In this document: in pieces, positions 12,899-25,937 of the stretch | Numbering within the stretch: position 1 is the first letter of the stretch | How the letters are laid out: every line of letters starts with the position of its first letter | DNA from: Amia ocellicauda | Lineage: Eukaryota; Chordata; Actinopteri; Amiiformes; Amiidae | Length of the DNA stretch: 64,000 nucleotides | Direction of reading: 5' to 3' | Assembly (NCBI RefSeq): GCF_036373705.1 | Contig: NC_089864.1 | Location: 4,803,001 to 4,867,000, forward strand | Made by a program: the position numbers and the translations under genes | Notes under the pieces: generated by a model | Database searches by the model: none | What the model was told of the DNA's origin: nothing | What the model saw: only the letters and a program-made list of their open reading frames with translations

Positions 12899-13580
12899 AA
12901 ATCCCCCAGAGTGTGCCTGGCTCTTGTGCTCGTCCTGCGGCCGCAGTGTTTGCGGAGCTCGGTCTTGATCTTGCACCAATACATTGCAGAAGAGCAGATA
13001 CAGTCACGGGGTCAATGCAGCTTCATTTCTCTCTCCCTGTGACGCACGGATGCGGGAAGCTTAAGAGTATTTCTAAAATTGGTATGATCCAATACACTCA
13101 GTTATTTAAAAAGGTGACGTATTAATATACATGTTCAACAGAGCCACGCCTAATGAAATAACGCATTGAATATGATTAAATAAGTACATGTGCAGTAGCC
13201 ACTTGGAGAATTACAGATCCACAGATCAAAACACAACAGTAAGACATGTATGATCGTCTATTGAAATCACTCAGCCGAGGCATTATTTAGGAATAACAAG
13301 CACCAATTTTATTCACAAATAGTTGATGAAACATTTAAAAGAATAAACGGCACACGTTTGATCTTGTTTCTCAATGACTGAGGTCCACAGGAATCCTCTG
13401 GACACGACTTGGATCAATTCTAAACAGAAAAACAAACTACAAGGCATTCAATAAATAAATAAAGCTGTTTTAACTCGTATAACTGTAATCTTAATTAAAC
13501 TTTTTAAATATGAATGAATTATAAGTTCCCTTCTGTCCTGTAGCCATTAAGTTACATTCATGGCTAATTCAGGGTCTTCT

Positions 13581-13581
<1 letters not shown>

Positions 13582-13633
<52 letters not shown>
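13582..13633. repeat. (TAA)n microsatellite
   Basis: About 17 uninterrupted trinucleotide units lie within the loop between the two inverted-repeat arms. Confidence 0.95.
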
Positions 13634-13637
<4 letters not shown>

Positions 13638-13762
13638 CTAGTTTCGTGGCATGAGACCGGCTCATTGAAGAAAAATACAGTGCGAAGAAAATGAACACTT
13701 TCTGTTTTTCACTTGTAAATACATTCGCTACATAATTACTGTACCAACTGGCTGTATATTGT

Positions 13763-14209
13763 CATTGAATGAACTTTAAACCATTGCGCGAAACAGAAAA
13801 TAAAAAGCCTATCATTTGACATTTTAAAACTGATATTTTGAAAACAACCACAGTCATACATACAACCTGTTACTTCAGACAATGAAATGCTCTACTTTCC
13901 AGTACATTTCAACATTTTAATAATAAAGGTGAACTTACCTCCCAGTGGCTCAATACTGAAGCTGCACATTGCTGACAGTGTCCAACACAGTTATAATGAT
14001 CATTATTCAGACTATGATTGTTTAAAGCTGTACAGGTCCATTTAGTAAAACAAGATGCACTGATATCGCATCTGTAGGCATTTAGTCAGACATGATCCAC
14101 CTCCCCGACCATACTGGTGTCCGACCATGGCAATCCGACGTCAGGCCAACGTCCTGTGATATCTAGGTATATATGTATATGTGTTCTATAGCTCCACAAT
14201 ACATTGTAT
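13763..14209 (-). repeat. Right arm of the 447-bp inverted repeat
   Basis: This is the reverse complement of 12384-12830. The outer ends are ATACAATGTATTGTGG-type on both sides. No convincing target-site duplication is visible: the flanks are TATAAACGA on the left and AAGCCTAAA on the right. Confidence 0.85.
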
Positions 14210-15213
14210 AAAGCCTAAAATAAATGCAATTGAGTAAAATGTGGGACTTCATTTAACACCTCCCTTGATCTACAGATACCGTCTGAGCGAGTAGATGTGC
14301 ATTTTCCCAAATAAAAACGAACAAAACACAATATGGAATCTATTAAGATTTAACTTCCATTGAAACACGTCTGTCGTGTCGACATATGGCGACATTGTAA
14401 AAGTGCACAGTCTGCATCTTGATCTTCATCATCATCTTCATCATCATAATCATCTTCATAATCATCTTCATGTTCATCTTCGTGTTCATAATGACCTTCG
14501 TCTTAATTTTGGCACTGATTACCCTCCATACACGAAGGTCACAGTATCATATAGTACCATAGCTAAAGGCTACTCCTTGTTTTAATGCAGAATACAGACA
14601 GTATAGGTCTTTAATTTTTATCCCTTCATAACTTATCCAAATGATATTCACCCGTTTCAGCTACACCACATTTCGATAATCGTTTTTATTTGATTTTAAT
14701 AAAAGTAGAACAATGTTTTATTGATTTTAGCACTCAAATATAAAAACAAGTTATCTTGTCAATCTCTCAGTAGCCTGCTCAGTCCCTACGAAAAGCTGAT
14801 TAAATTAAAATTGCTCCTTGTTCTCTAAGGAAGGGTGTTTTTAGAGGGGTGTGTCAAATGCTTTCATTGGGTAGAAGTTATAGGCATCCATGCACAGATC
14901 CGGAAAGCTCTGTGTTAGCCTGTGCTGGAGCATAAAGATTAAGGATGTGTTGCTATTGTAACTTACTCAACGGGACATCAAGCTTGCATCGAGGAAGGGA
15001 ACAAAAACAGACTTCTGTCAAGTTATCCTCAAAGTTATCCTGCAAACTCAGTTAGCCAGCTACAAGTAACAACACTTTTATAGGGCAAGTCCACATTTCA
15101 TTAATGGAGTTCTCAGTCCGTCACAATGATAATGATGACAACAATGATAATTAACCAAAGTTATATATTTTTTTATATAAATGTAATATGTAAATTGTAT
15201 TTTGTGTTACTAG
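14210..15213. other. 5' flank and 5'UTR region of the VLIG gene
   Basis: A CAT/CTT-rich low-complexity tract lies at 14405-14500. The acceptor at 15212-15213 shows that the VLIG 5'UTR is spliced, so an unmapped non-coding exon lies somewhere upstream. I could not fix its position or find a convincing TATA box. Confidence 0.4.
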
Positions 15214-18200
15214 GAACCATGGAAGATGACCCTAAGGGTACAAAACCATATGGAGATAATAAGTCAGACGAAGAGCAAGATAATGCAGATCATCACAAGG
15301 TAAGACAGCTGATGTCTCATTATGCACACTATGCATGTCAAAGCTGTTGACAGGCCCCTTTGTGAGAGGCAGGTTCTGCTACATAATGTCACACAGGGCC
15401 GCTTTGACATAATACAAGTTAGATTAATCCAACATCCCTGTTCTAGAAAATAGTGTAGTGATGTTGAGGCCTGTGTCTAGGAGGCCTGTGCCTTTTAGTG
15501 ATGTGGTAAGATCACTGGATTGTGGCGTGAGAGAACTGGGTTTAAGTAGCCGTCACGACCAGAACCCCAGAGTCATATATAAGAAGTGGCATCATGCTAT
15601 TGGGGGAAGAGGGGGCGCATGTTCCCCCAGTATTTTCAGTTTGTATTTTTATCTTATGTCTATGTATGAACACTTCAGTAAATAAAATGATCACTCACTC
15701 ACTCACTCCTTAGAAACATCCTGTATGTGCTCCATAGCCCTTACAGTCAATATCTGGAAAATCCCCACACTGGATCCCACCGCCTTCTTCAAAATACCCT
15801 CCCCCCCCAATACAGCACTGAAACAAAACACAGGATTCACCTGCTACAAAAGCAGAGTAAAATATTTAATATCATGTTCATATTAATGTAACCTGCACGA
15901 GCACTTTAATACAGCTTCTCAGATAACACAGCGCCAGACACATAATTTAGCAAGAGCCAAATGGAGGGGCATCATATTCATGAAGAGCATTGTGATGTCC
16001 CAGTTTATGTTTAGGTAAGAAACACACACATACATACACACACACACAAACATACAGTTAGGTCCATAAATATTTGGAAAGTGACATAATTGTCATCATT
16101 TTGGCTCTATACATCACCACAATGGATTTGAAATGAAACAATCAAGATGTGCTTTAAGTGTAGACTTTCATCTTTAATTTGAGGGTAGTTACATCCACGT
16201 TGGGTGAACGGTGTAGGAATTACACCCATTTGTATATGTGTTCCCCCCAATTTTAGGGGCTCAAAAGTATTTGGACAAACTATCATAATCATGAATTAAA
16301 TTGCGAGTTTCAATACTTGGTTGCAAATCCTTTTCTTTCAACTTTGACCGGCCCACCAATGGAAAAATTTTCCAGCGCATCTGGCATTTGCCTGTGTACA
16401 TACATACATACATACATACATACATACCTAGTTTTTTCTATTTTTTAAATCACCTGACAGTGAAGGTGACCTGAAATACATATTTTACACCTACTACAGG
16501 TTTCTTATTAACCTACTGACTATTAAAAGAGAAAAAACATGACCTATCCTTCTCTTTTTTTCAGTGCTTCCCTTTTTATTTAAAAACAAAATTCCTGTGT
16601 TACTCCAATATATGACTTCATTTTTTGTTGGTTTAATCCATTAGGTAAAAAAGCTAAGAAAAGAGAATTCTGAAGACCCAACTGGCAGTGATCTCGCTCT
16701 TAAACTTGAGGATGCTGGTCTGGATCAGGTTTTTTGGACTGATATTTTTAAAAATGTTCTAAATGTCACAAGTTCAAAACAGCTGCAGTATTTAGGTGGT
16801 ATGGAGTATAAAGAACTAGAGAAGCATGTCCGACACGAATGGGAAAAAAGAGCCCTGCAGAAGTTGCTTGGAGTTCCAGATCGGAAACGAAAACTAGTAG
16901 AAGAAGAGCAGTGTATCAGAAAAGCAGAGGAACAACAACAGGAAGCATCAAAAAAAAGACAGGACAAAGAACTGAAGTCTTTGAAGGAGAAAGAAGAGCA
17001 GTTGAGAAATGATCTTGCAGAGCTTCGGAAACTGCAAAAGGAGGGCAAAGAGCGAAGGGATGCTGAAGTGAAAGAAATGGAAGACAAGATTCGCTCAGCA
17101 CTCGAAGTCCCCAAGGAAAGTTGGGTGCCAACTAGTCGACCACTACAGGATCTGATAGACAACATTAACAGACAGCTCAATGTTTTAGAGAGCTTTTCAG
17201 TTTCTCTGCCTGAGGTCATATCTGATGAAGACGTTTTAAAGAATGCATCTGGAGGTCTGGCTCTGGAAGGAGTTTTCAAAACCGGGAGACTGAATGACAT
17301 GGTGGGCACAAGAGAGCAGCTCATTGAAGTCCCTGAGTCTTTCTCACTTCGTGGCCCTCAGCAGAGTTGCTTTTATGAACAGAAAGAATTTTCATCTCAT
17401 GAATCTCAAACAGTGTTTCAGAAGGTCTTGGAAAAGCTTGGCTTCAGTTTCAGCTCTTCATTAAAAGCTGGTTTCTGGGGCTTGACTCTCGAGAACACGA
17501 CTGAACAAACAAAATCTGCAGAAACACAGAAATCTGGCAAGACTTCATCTGAACAGTCTTGTATTTTCAACACAAAGTATAACTACATACCCCTGGCTTC
17601 TTGCTTCATTCATAAAGATAAACTAAAGTTGTCACCTGCTGCCTTGGTGGATCTTAAACACGTAGAAATAATCTTGTTAAACAACAATGAAAGAATTTCT
17701 CTGGGAAACAGAATTGCAAAGTTTTTTGAGAGGTTTGGCTCCCATGCCAACCAGGGTCCTCTGCACTTTGGAGGGGTGTTCTTGTGGAAAGCTTCTGCTG
17801 AGGGCTTCCGGAGCACCAAGCTCACAGAGATGAAGAGCCTGATGTCTGAAGCTCTTAATGTCTACATTGGTGCTGGATACAGTGGACCTACTGTATCATG
17901 TTCAGGTGGGGTAAATGTCTCCACAGCACAGATGAAAGGATCCTTTACTGGGAAGTACAGTGAAACACTGATGAGTAAAGTGCAGTTGTCTGTCAGCAGA
18001 ACTGGCGGTCCAGCTGATACAGATAACCATCTGCAATGGAAATCCACTCTTGTCACCAGCAACAAAACCTGGCATGTGATAGACAGAGGAACCACCCTAA
18101 TTCCTGTTTGGGACATCATACTGCATGCTCACAGAGGAGACTTCAAAGATGTTTTAAAGTTAAGCAGCAGTCTCATGGAAGCTTACAGAATGATCACAAA

Positions 18201-21200
18201 CCAGAATGTAGAAGAATTGTGGGGAGAGAATGTTCTCACAGCAGTAAGAGAGGCTGAGATGATGATTCAGTCAGTGAAGGAATGGACTGTGTCTGAGAGT
18301 GAGGAGCACTTGAATGAATTACTACAGTTTAAGATTAAGATGAAAGACAAAACGGGCTCAAATAACACATGGATTCAAATGTGTCTTTCCAATCAGGTCA
18401 TTCAAGACTTCCTACTGAAAATTGTTAAAGAACATGAATATGAAGAAACAATATATCTAAGAATGTTGATGCGTTCTCTTCTGGATCCTCATTTATATTC
18501 TGTGAAAAAATTCCCAAGCAGAGCTGAAATTCTGAAGTGGGCTTACCAGAATGAGAGTGAGATGCAATTACACAAAGCTATTTCTGTTTCTGAAATTTCT
18601 GAACTGAACAAAATCCTAAAGAATTCCAAAGAACAACTGCAAGATTCTGTGTATGCTCTTAACACTTCTGAAACAGTGCACCATGCTAAGATAAAAGCTA
18701 CATGTTCTGTAACACTCTCCTTGAACTCCCTGAGATGGACTTTAAGAGATAACAATGAGGAAGAGGCAGACCTGCTATTATGTTCCATCCTTGGTGTTGT
18801 AGGATACAGCAAACAAGACAACACATTTGATCATCTGCTGGGTTGGGATGAGATAGAGTTTTTAGAGAATGAACTACAAAAGCATTATGACAAATATTAC
18901 TGTTTGAGAAAAAAAGATGCCTCACAAGCTCAGGCCTACTTGGTGTTGACAGCTGTTACCGTATGCAAAGATGGCAAGAGTGTCTCTTCAAGGGACAAAG
19001 GAAGACGGCTCCAGTATCTCAAAGCTGAAATGAAGGAGACACTTTCTGCTGTTTCCACAGCAATAGAAATTGAAGCTCAGTATCAGGACTGGGAAAGGTT
19101 TGAGCAAGAACTGAATTCCATTATCATGACCTCCCAGCTCAGTGAGCAAAATGTCAAGCAAGACCAAATGTTTAATGACCTTGAAAGAATGCTACACTGT
19201 GAGGATATAGCATTCTCAGAAGATGGACAAAAAGATCAACAGCCTTCCCAATATACGCAGGATGACAGTCTTTCAAACATGACAAGAACAGACCCGGATG
19301 GTAAATGTGAAGTCACCCTGCCTGTGAAAAGTGAAAAATGTGATGCTTTTATGAATTTGCTTCAGAAACTGGGGTTGAGAAATTCTTATCCCAAAAAGTT
19401 GAGAAAAACAGATGTTCTTGTTATAGATATTCTGTCACAAAATGCCAAGTCACCAACAAAAGAAGAACAGCTGAGATTTCACTATCTTTACAAGCTTATG
19501 ATGCTGGACTACAGTGCCAGGAATCTGTTTATTAAAGCTCAAATAACTAAATCTGATGGACAATGTATGGAAGATCAGATTTTACCTGATGATGAAGACA
19601 GTGCTGATGATGACTTCTTCAACACTGATGAAGACTGCAATGAAAATGTCAGATTCCAGGAGTCCCACATTCACCCCATGGATATACACATGGCTGTTTT
19701 CCATTGTGCTAATGATTTTCTGAAGCAGTACCTTTTTTCAAAGCTCTCTACGTGTCAGTTTGGCTTACCCCTCCTGGTACCTAACCCTTGTACTGGAGAA
19801 GTTGAGTTCCCTCTGTGGGCACTGAGACAGATCAAGAAATCATGGCAGCATAATCAGCAATCTGAGACGGGCAGCACTGTGAAGTACAACAGCAAAGAGA
19901 TGTTCAATACACCAGTGCCAATTGTGTCCTTCATAAGACTGGGATCCTCAGTAACCTCAAAATCCCAGATCCTGAACAATGTCATCAGCAAGAAGAAGCA
20001 CAGTGTCTTCTTCCACCGTCACTGCAGAGGCAGCACCGAGCACTGCCTGCTCATGGATGGGGTTGTGGAGATTGCTTGGTACTGTCCTGGGGGCAAGGAT
20101 GATGTTTTTGATGATTGTGTGGCTTTTATGAACCTTCATGGGGATGCCAGCAAACACCCGAAACAGCTTACATTTCTGCAGCAAGTCAGTACTGTTAATG
20201 TAGCTCTGCTTTCAGAAAACCCACTGGATGAAGAAGCAAGGAAGACATCTGAGACTCTGTCCAAGTCTCCTGTCCCCTTCATTTGCCTGTTTGCTGGAAA
20301 AGAAAAAGTTGCACGAGGGAAAAATCCAACAAAGGTGAGATTGGGGGCCAAGAACAGAAATGAAGCTGAGCTGACAGATGAAATAATATCGGCTATTAAA
20401 CATTGTGTTTCCACTAATGAAAAGACTTCCAGTCTGAAGACATACTTAGAAGCAGCGAGAGACCAACAATTTAGAGTAGATGAAGACAATGAAGCATGCA
20501 GACAAGGCAAGGGAATGGCTCAAACTTTACTGTGCCTGTTGAAAGAGGAGAAAGTATCTAGGCTCAAAGAAAAGTTTTTGCCTTTACAAGGTGAACTGTG
20601 GCACAGCTGGTGCAGGAAGGATAAAGAGCAGTATCGTCTGGAAAGCAAAGCAAAGAGGAGCATCGAACAGCAGTTGAGTGACATCAGAGCTCAGAAACTA
20701 TCAATACGCCATCAACAAATACAGAAAGCATCTCCCATCAATGATTTAATCCGATCTTTCCTGGAGTGTTTAGCTTCCCCAGAACATTCACAAGATGCTA
20801 AACTTTACATGCTGCAGTGGCTGAGAATATACTTAGATGAGCTCCTTACAGACACTCTCACAGATCTCCAGGAAAAATACCACTCAGTTTGGACAGAACT
20901 TAGAAAAAAACAAAAGAATAAGGATGATTTCAATCATCTGCAGGAAGATCTGAACAAAATATCTGAGGATCTTAATTCTACAACATTTGGATTTCAGCAT
21001 TTTATGAGAGAAATTGGTCAGGTGTATGAGGCAGTTCAAACAGTGCCAGAGAAGCTGAAGGATAGAAGACACCATATTGACAATCTTCCTGCCATTGGAG
21101 CTGAAATGCTGATCTCAGGATACCCTCTGGAGCTGATGGATGGAGACACTGCTCATGTGCCCCTTGTGTGGATTGAGGCAGTGCTGGAGAAACTCAAAAA

Positions 21201-24060
21201 GAAAACTGGCAATAAAAGAGTGTTTGTCCTGTCTGTTCTTGGGGTTCAAAGCTCTGGCAAGTCCACGCTGCTGAACACCATGTTTGGGCTTCAGTTCACA
21301 GTGAGTGCAGGGAGATGCACCCGAGGAGCGTTCATGCAGTTAGTGAGAGTGGACGAAGAGGTCAGAGAGCAGCTGCAGTACGACTATGTCCTGGTAGTGG
21401 ACACCGAGGGGCTTCGGTCTCCAGAGCTCAGCACTAAAACCACATTATGTCATGACAATGAGTTGGCAACTCTTATTATTGGAATTGGTGATATGACTCT
21501 CATCAACATCATGGGAGAAAATCCATCTGAAATGCAAGACATCCTCCAAATATGTGTCCAGGCTTTCTTGAGAATGAAATCTGTTAAAATCAAGCCAAGC
21601 TGCATTTTTGTTCACCAAAATGTAGCAGAATCATCAGCAAATGACAAAAATATGGAAGGAAGAAGGCGTCTCCAGGAGAGATTGGATGAAATGACGCAGA
21701 TTGCTGCAAAAGAGGAACATTGTGATTCTACTGGTTTTAGTGACGTAATACAATTCGATGTTGAATCTCAGGTGTTCTACTTCAAAAACCTTCTGGAGGG
21801 TGATCCTCCGATGGCTCCTCCCAACCCCTCCTACAGCCAGAACGTCCAGGATCTGAAGACCAAGCTGCTCTCCATTGCACAGTGGCAGCGAGACTTCAAG
21901 GCTCCCACATTGTCAGAGTTGAAGTTACGGATCCATGATCTTTGGAATGCCCTGTTAGGGGAGAACTTTGTTTTCAGCTTCAGAAACACATTGGAAATAA
22001 TGGTGTATAGCAAACTGGAAGAAAGCTATGGCCAATGGAGATGGAAGCTGAGAAAACACGCACTGGAGGTACAAAAGACTTTGCACAACCAAATCATGAG
22101 CAAGAAAATACAGGATGTGAATCAATCAGAGCTGAACAAGGACTTTGATAAGGTCTACAACCCACTGAAAACTGAAATAGAAAAGTATTTCAAGGAGCAA
22201 AAGTATCCAGAGCTCTTAATAAAGTGGAAGGTGAGCATAGAGAAGAGATTTGAAGTCCTTAACAAGGACCTTATTGCTGAAACAGTAGACCAATGCAAGG
22301 TATTAATCAGTCTCAAGCAAAGCCAAGCAGATCTGGACAACAGGAAATTAGAATATGAAGCACAATTGCTTTCAATGAGCAAAGCCTTGGCCTCTACACT
22401 AAAGGAGCAGATGCTCACTGATGAGAAGGTGAGGCAGGAGTTTGACAAGCTCTGGGTGGAATGGGTGGCCAAGGTCTCCTCAGAGAAACCCCCTGAGAAA
22501 GATGCTGATATAAAATCTGCAGTGGACAACATCCTACTACAGACTTTCAGCACAATAGCAGACAATAGTAATCAAATTGCCAATAAGAAAACACACTTCA
22601 AGTTTAATAAGACAAAACACATTGATCAGAGCTGGAAGCAGTGGGCACGTTCTACGTGGAACAAATTTACTCATAAAGAACCGCCATTGGAGACTATTGG
22701 AACTGAACTGACAAAACGAATATTCACTAAGGTCTCAGAATACATTGATGAGAAGCAAGAGGAGAAGATGGGTTTCAATGAAAACTTCATCCACCAAATA
22801 TTAGATCAGATAAAAAGTGAGATATCTGAATCAGAGAAATCTTTACAGTACATCCAGTTCACAGTTCAGTACAGATTTGAAATATCGGTGCATCTCTGTA
22901 CCTCAGCAATTACACGGTTTGAGAAAATGCACGCAGCCTTCATGAGAGCCAATGACCCGCTGACATACCTCAAGAGTAAGAGAGACCAGTATCTTGATAT
23001 TTTTAAGAACTTTTGTGAAGGAGCTTCATCTATTACATTCTTTGTTGATTTTCTATGCAAACAACTCGAACCATTAATCCAGCAGGAAGCATATGACAAA
23101 GTCTTCATTGGTATAATAGGAGAAATGAAATCTAACAATAAAATGTTCAATGGTAACAGATCCAACTTGGAAAACCACATACTGAAGCAACTGGCTGAGA
23201 AAAAAGATTTTGATCTGTATATGGAGTACATTAACCATCCAAAGGAATATTTTGCTAAATTCATAAGCGAACAGGTCGAGGAATTCTGCAGAGATCGCAA
23301 GAAAATATCGGGAATGCTCAATGAAAAACAGACAGACTTGATAGAGTGTATTTTAAATCTGAGCAAAACTGTAACTACAGCTGTGATGGAGAAAAAAGGG
23401 AAAGCCTCAATGTGGCTGGATGAGTTCTGTAGAGAAATTAACATAGGACTCTCGAGAGATGACCTAAAAAACATTGAAAGAGAAGACATCGCAGACCTTG
23501 GGTTTCTTAAAGACATGATGGCCAAATCACTGAGGGAGATGCTGGAAAATGTAAAAAAGGAAAATAGCCGCAAACCTCAATTTGACTTGAAAATGTTCAG
23601 TAAGGACCCTGCTGTACAGCTAGGTTTGATATTTGAAGGGTGCTGGGAGCAGTGTCCCTTCTGCAAAGCTGTTTGTACAAATACTGTCGCTGATCACCCT
23701 GATGATCACAGTGTTCAGTTTCATCGTCCTGAAGCTTTAGCTGGCTGGCACTACTTATTTTCAGGTGAATTTTCTATTGACTTTTGTACCAGTTCAGTTA
23801 TTAGTGATGGGAGTTTCATACCTGCTGAAAAAAGCTTATTCCAAAGTGTCCCTTTTAAAAAATACAAAGACGCTGGTCCTCCATACAATAAATGGAAAAT
23901 TACTGGAGACAACAGTGCCAAGAACTACTGGAAATGGTTCATTCATACATTCCGTTCACAGCTGGAGGGAAGATTTAAATTAAAATTTGTTGGAAAAGGT
24001 ACAATCCCTAATGATTGGAAAACAATTACAGAAGCGGATGTAATGGAAGAGCTGGGGTAA
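15214..24060 (+). CDS. Interferon-induced very large GTPase (VLIG/GVIN family)
   Basis: Coding exon 1 is 15219-15299 (27 codons, MEDDPKGTKPYG..., donor AAG|GTAAGA). Coding exon 2 is 16645-24060, one 7.4-kb exon joined in phase 0, for 2498 aa in total. Order of parts: acidic N-terminus; a helical region ending EKRALQKLLG; a charged coiled coil (about residues 100-190); a segment with FFERFGSH...HFGGVF (about 387-406) that resembles the MACPF signature; and a large GTPase domain with P-loop GVQSSGKS (about 1560-1567), switch threonine in GRCTRGAF and DTEG (about 1613-1616). Long helical regions follow, then a C-terminal Cys/His cluster (EQCPFCKAVC...DHSVQFHRPE, from about 2360). The giant exon and about 2400-2500 aa size are usual for VLIG. 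The family is cytosolic and nuclear and interferon-inducible in mammals. No stop or frameshift was seen. Confidence 0.93.
15490..15712 (+). repeat. tRNA-derived SINE in VLIG intron
   Basis: A-box-like TGATGTGGTAAGATCACTGG and B-box-like GGGTTTAAGTAGCC are spaced as in a pol III promoter. They are followed by a body containing GGGGGCGCATGTTCCCCC and a 3' (TCAC)n tail, GATCACTCACTCACTCAC. The anticodon region is degenerate, so it is not a tRNA gene. It sits in sense orientation in the intron between the two coding exons. Confidence 0.7.
16054..16345 (+). repeat. Tc1/mariner-like non-autonomous repeat in VLIG intron
   Basis: It starts CAGTTAGGTCCATAAATATT and contains GGGGCTCAAAAGTATTTGGA, phrases I recognise from a very common fish DNA-transposon-derived repeat. 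The 5' end is clear, the 3' end is approximate, and no transposase is encoded. Confidence 0.55.
16397..16428. repeat. (TACA)n microsatellite
   Basis: About eight tetranucleotide units lie in the VLIG intron, upstream of the large coding exon. Confidence 0.9.
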
Positions 24061-24714
24061 TTGTTTTCAGTATCAATCCTGGGTGAAAAAAGCAGCTCTA
24101 CAATGAAAGATTAAGTATATAATCTCCTGTATTCTTCACTTCCTCTGCTGAAATTCCTCCAGTACAGCTCGAAGGATGTAAAACTTTAGTTACTCATACT
24201 TACACACATACTCATACCAGACATAAATTAATTCAGTGACAGATCAATACATCAAGTAATAGTATCAACAGAAGTTTTTTAAAATATATTAATTTTTTAT
24301 AATCATTTTGTTTTCTTGTCTCATTATGAAACGTGTATGCTTTAAAATATATATAATTGACTGTAATGTGTTCTTCAGTAAATCTAGTATCTGAATCCAT
24401 CTTACAAACAACAGTAATCATTCAGTTTGAGAATTGAAATTCTTTAGAATAGTATACTTCTTTGGGCACTAGAAATGCATGTATGATTATGATGATGATA
24501 TGAGATTCAATTTTGTTTCCACGTTACTAGTTATTTTAGTAATGCTTTTTATTTTTGTTCAACGTCTGCTCACAAAGTAAATAGAAAAAAAATGATGTTT
24601 TTAGAAACTAGTAAATTAATTGCTCAATAGCTTTAAAATAGCTCATTATTAAGTATTGTGAGGTTCCTTGTGATTAACTCCATATATGATTAAAAAGTTG
24701 ATTCACAGTTGATA
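24061..24714 (+). other. VLIG 3' flank / 3'UTR
   Basis: AT-rich sequence runs between the VLIG stop and the Tc1 element. I saw no canonical AATAAA before the transposon; ATTAAA at 24688-24693 is the nearest variant. The mRNA end is not determined. Confidence 0.4.
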
Positions 24715-24716
24715 TA

Positions 24717-25937
24717 CACCAATCAGCCATAACATTATGACCACTGACAGGTGAAGTGAATAACACTGATAATCTCGTTATCATGGCACCTGTCAGTGGG
24801 TGGGATATATTAGGCAGCAAGTGAACATTTTGTCCTAAAAGTTGATGTGTTAGAAGCAAGCAAAATGGGCAAGCGTAAGGATCTGAGCGACTTTGACAAG
24901 GGCCACATTGTGATGGCTAGACGACTGGGTGAGAGCATCTCCAAAACTGCAGCTCTTGTGGGATGTTCCCAGTCTGCAGTGGTCAGTACCTATCAAAAGT
25001 GGTCCAAGGAAGGAAAAGCGGTTAACCAGCCACAGGGTCATGGGCGGCCAAGGCTCATTGATGCACGTGGGGTGTGAAGGCTGGCCCGTGTGGTCCGATC
25101 CAACAGACGAGCTACTGTAGCTCAAATTGCTGAAAAAGTGAATGCTGGTTCTGACAGAAAGGTGTCAGAACACACAGTGCATCACAGTTTGCTGCATATT
25201 GGGCTGCGTAGCCGCAGACCAGTCAGGGTGCCCATGCTGAGCCGTGTCCACTGCCGAAAGCGCCTCCAATGGGCACGTGAGCATCAGAACTGGATCACGG
25301 AGCAATGGAAGAAAGTGGCCTGGTCTCATGAATCACATTTTCTATTACATCACGGGTATGGTCGTGTGGGTATGCGTTGTTTACCTGGATAACACATGGC
25401 ACCAGGATGCACTATGGGAAGAAGGCAAGCCGGCGGAGGCAGTGTGATGCTTTGGGCAATGTTCTGCTGGGAAACCTTGGGTCCTGCCATTCATGTGGAT
25501 GTTACTTTGACACGTACCACCTACCTAAACATTGTTGCAGACCATGTACACCCTTTCATGGACATGGTATTCCCTGATGGCATTGGCCTCTTTCAGCAGG
25601 ATAATACGCCCTGCCACAAAGCAAAAATTGTTCAGGAATGGTTTGAGGAACACAACATCGATTTGAAGGTGTTGACTTGGCCTCCAAATTCCCCAGATCT
25701 CAATCCAATCGAGCATCTATGGGATGTGCTGGACAAACAAGTCCGATCCATGGAGGCCCCACCTCCCAATTTACAGGACTTAAAGGATCTGCTGCTAACG
25801 TCTTGGTGCCAGATACCACAGCACACCTTCAGAGGTCTAGTGGAGTCCATGCCTCGACGGGTCAAGGCTGTTTTAGCAGTAAAAGGGGGACCTACACAAT
25901 ATTAGGCAGGTGGTCATAATGTTTTGGCTGACTGGTG
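24717..25937 (+). mobile_element. Tc1-like DNA transposon, decayed
   Basis: The terminal inverted repeats are CACCAATCAGCCATAACATT... on the left and ...GGTCATAATGTTTTGGCTGA then CTGGTG on the right. They are flanked by the TA target duplication at 24715-24716 and 25938-25939. The length is 1221 bp, normal for Tc1 elements. Between the repeats lies one broken transposase gene. Confidence 0.92.
24865..25905 (+). pseudogene. Tc1 transposase, inactivated
   Basis: The reading frame begins [20 protein letters not shown] with an N-terminal helix-turn-helix ([17 protein letters not shown]) and runs in one frame to GGPTQY and a stop at 25905. Two in-frame stops break it: TGA at 25075-25077, which looks like CpG decay of an Arg codon, and TAA at 25390-25392. 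The first catalytic aspartate, normally in WSDES, reads WSHES. The second (QDNTPCHK) and the glutamate (NPIEHLWD) remain. The protein is therefore catalytically dead as well as truncated. Confidence 0.9.

Noticed and set aside
12736-13125. 129-codon open frame running from the inverted-repeat arm into the loop
   Set aside because: No domain and no matching frame in the other arm; it crosses the arm boundary arbitrarily.
15490-15560. A- and B-box pair suggesting a tRNA gene
   Set aside because: No cloverleaf or anticodon arm survives and a SINE body and tail follow; called SINE.
22866-23573. 235-codon minus-strand open frame, plus others at 16725-17324, 20136-20510 and 22155-22565
   Set aside because: They lie antisense to the VLIG coding exon and show serine/leucine-rich shadow composition without domains.
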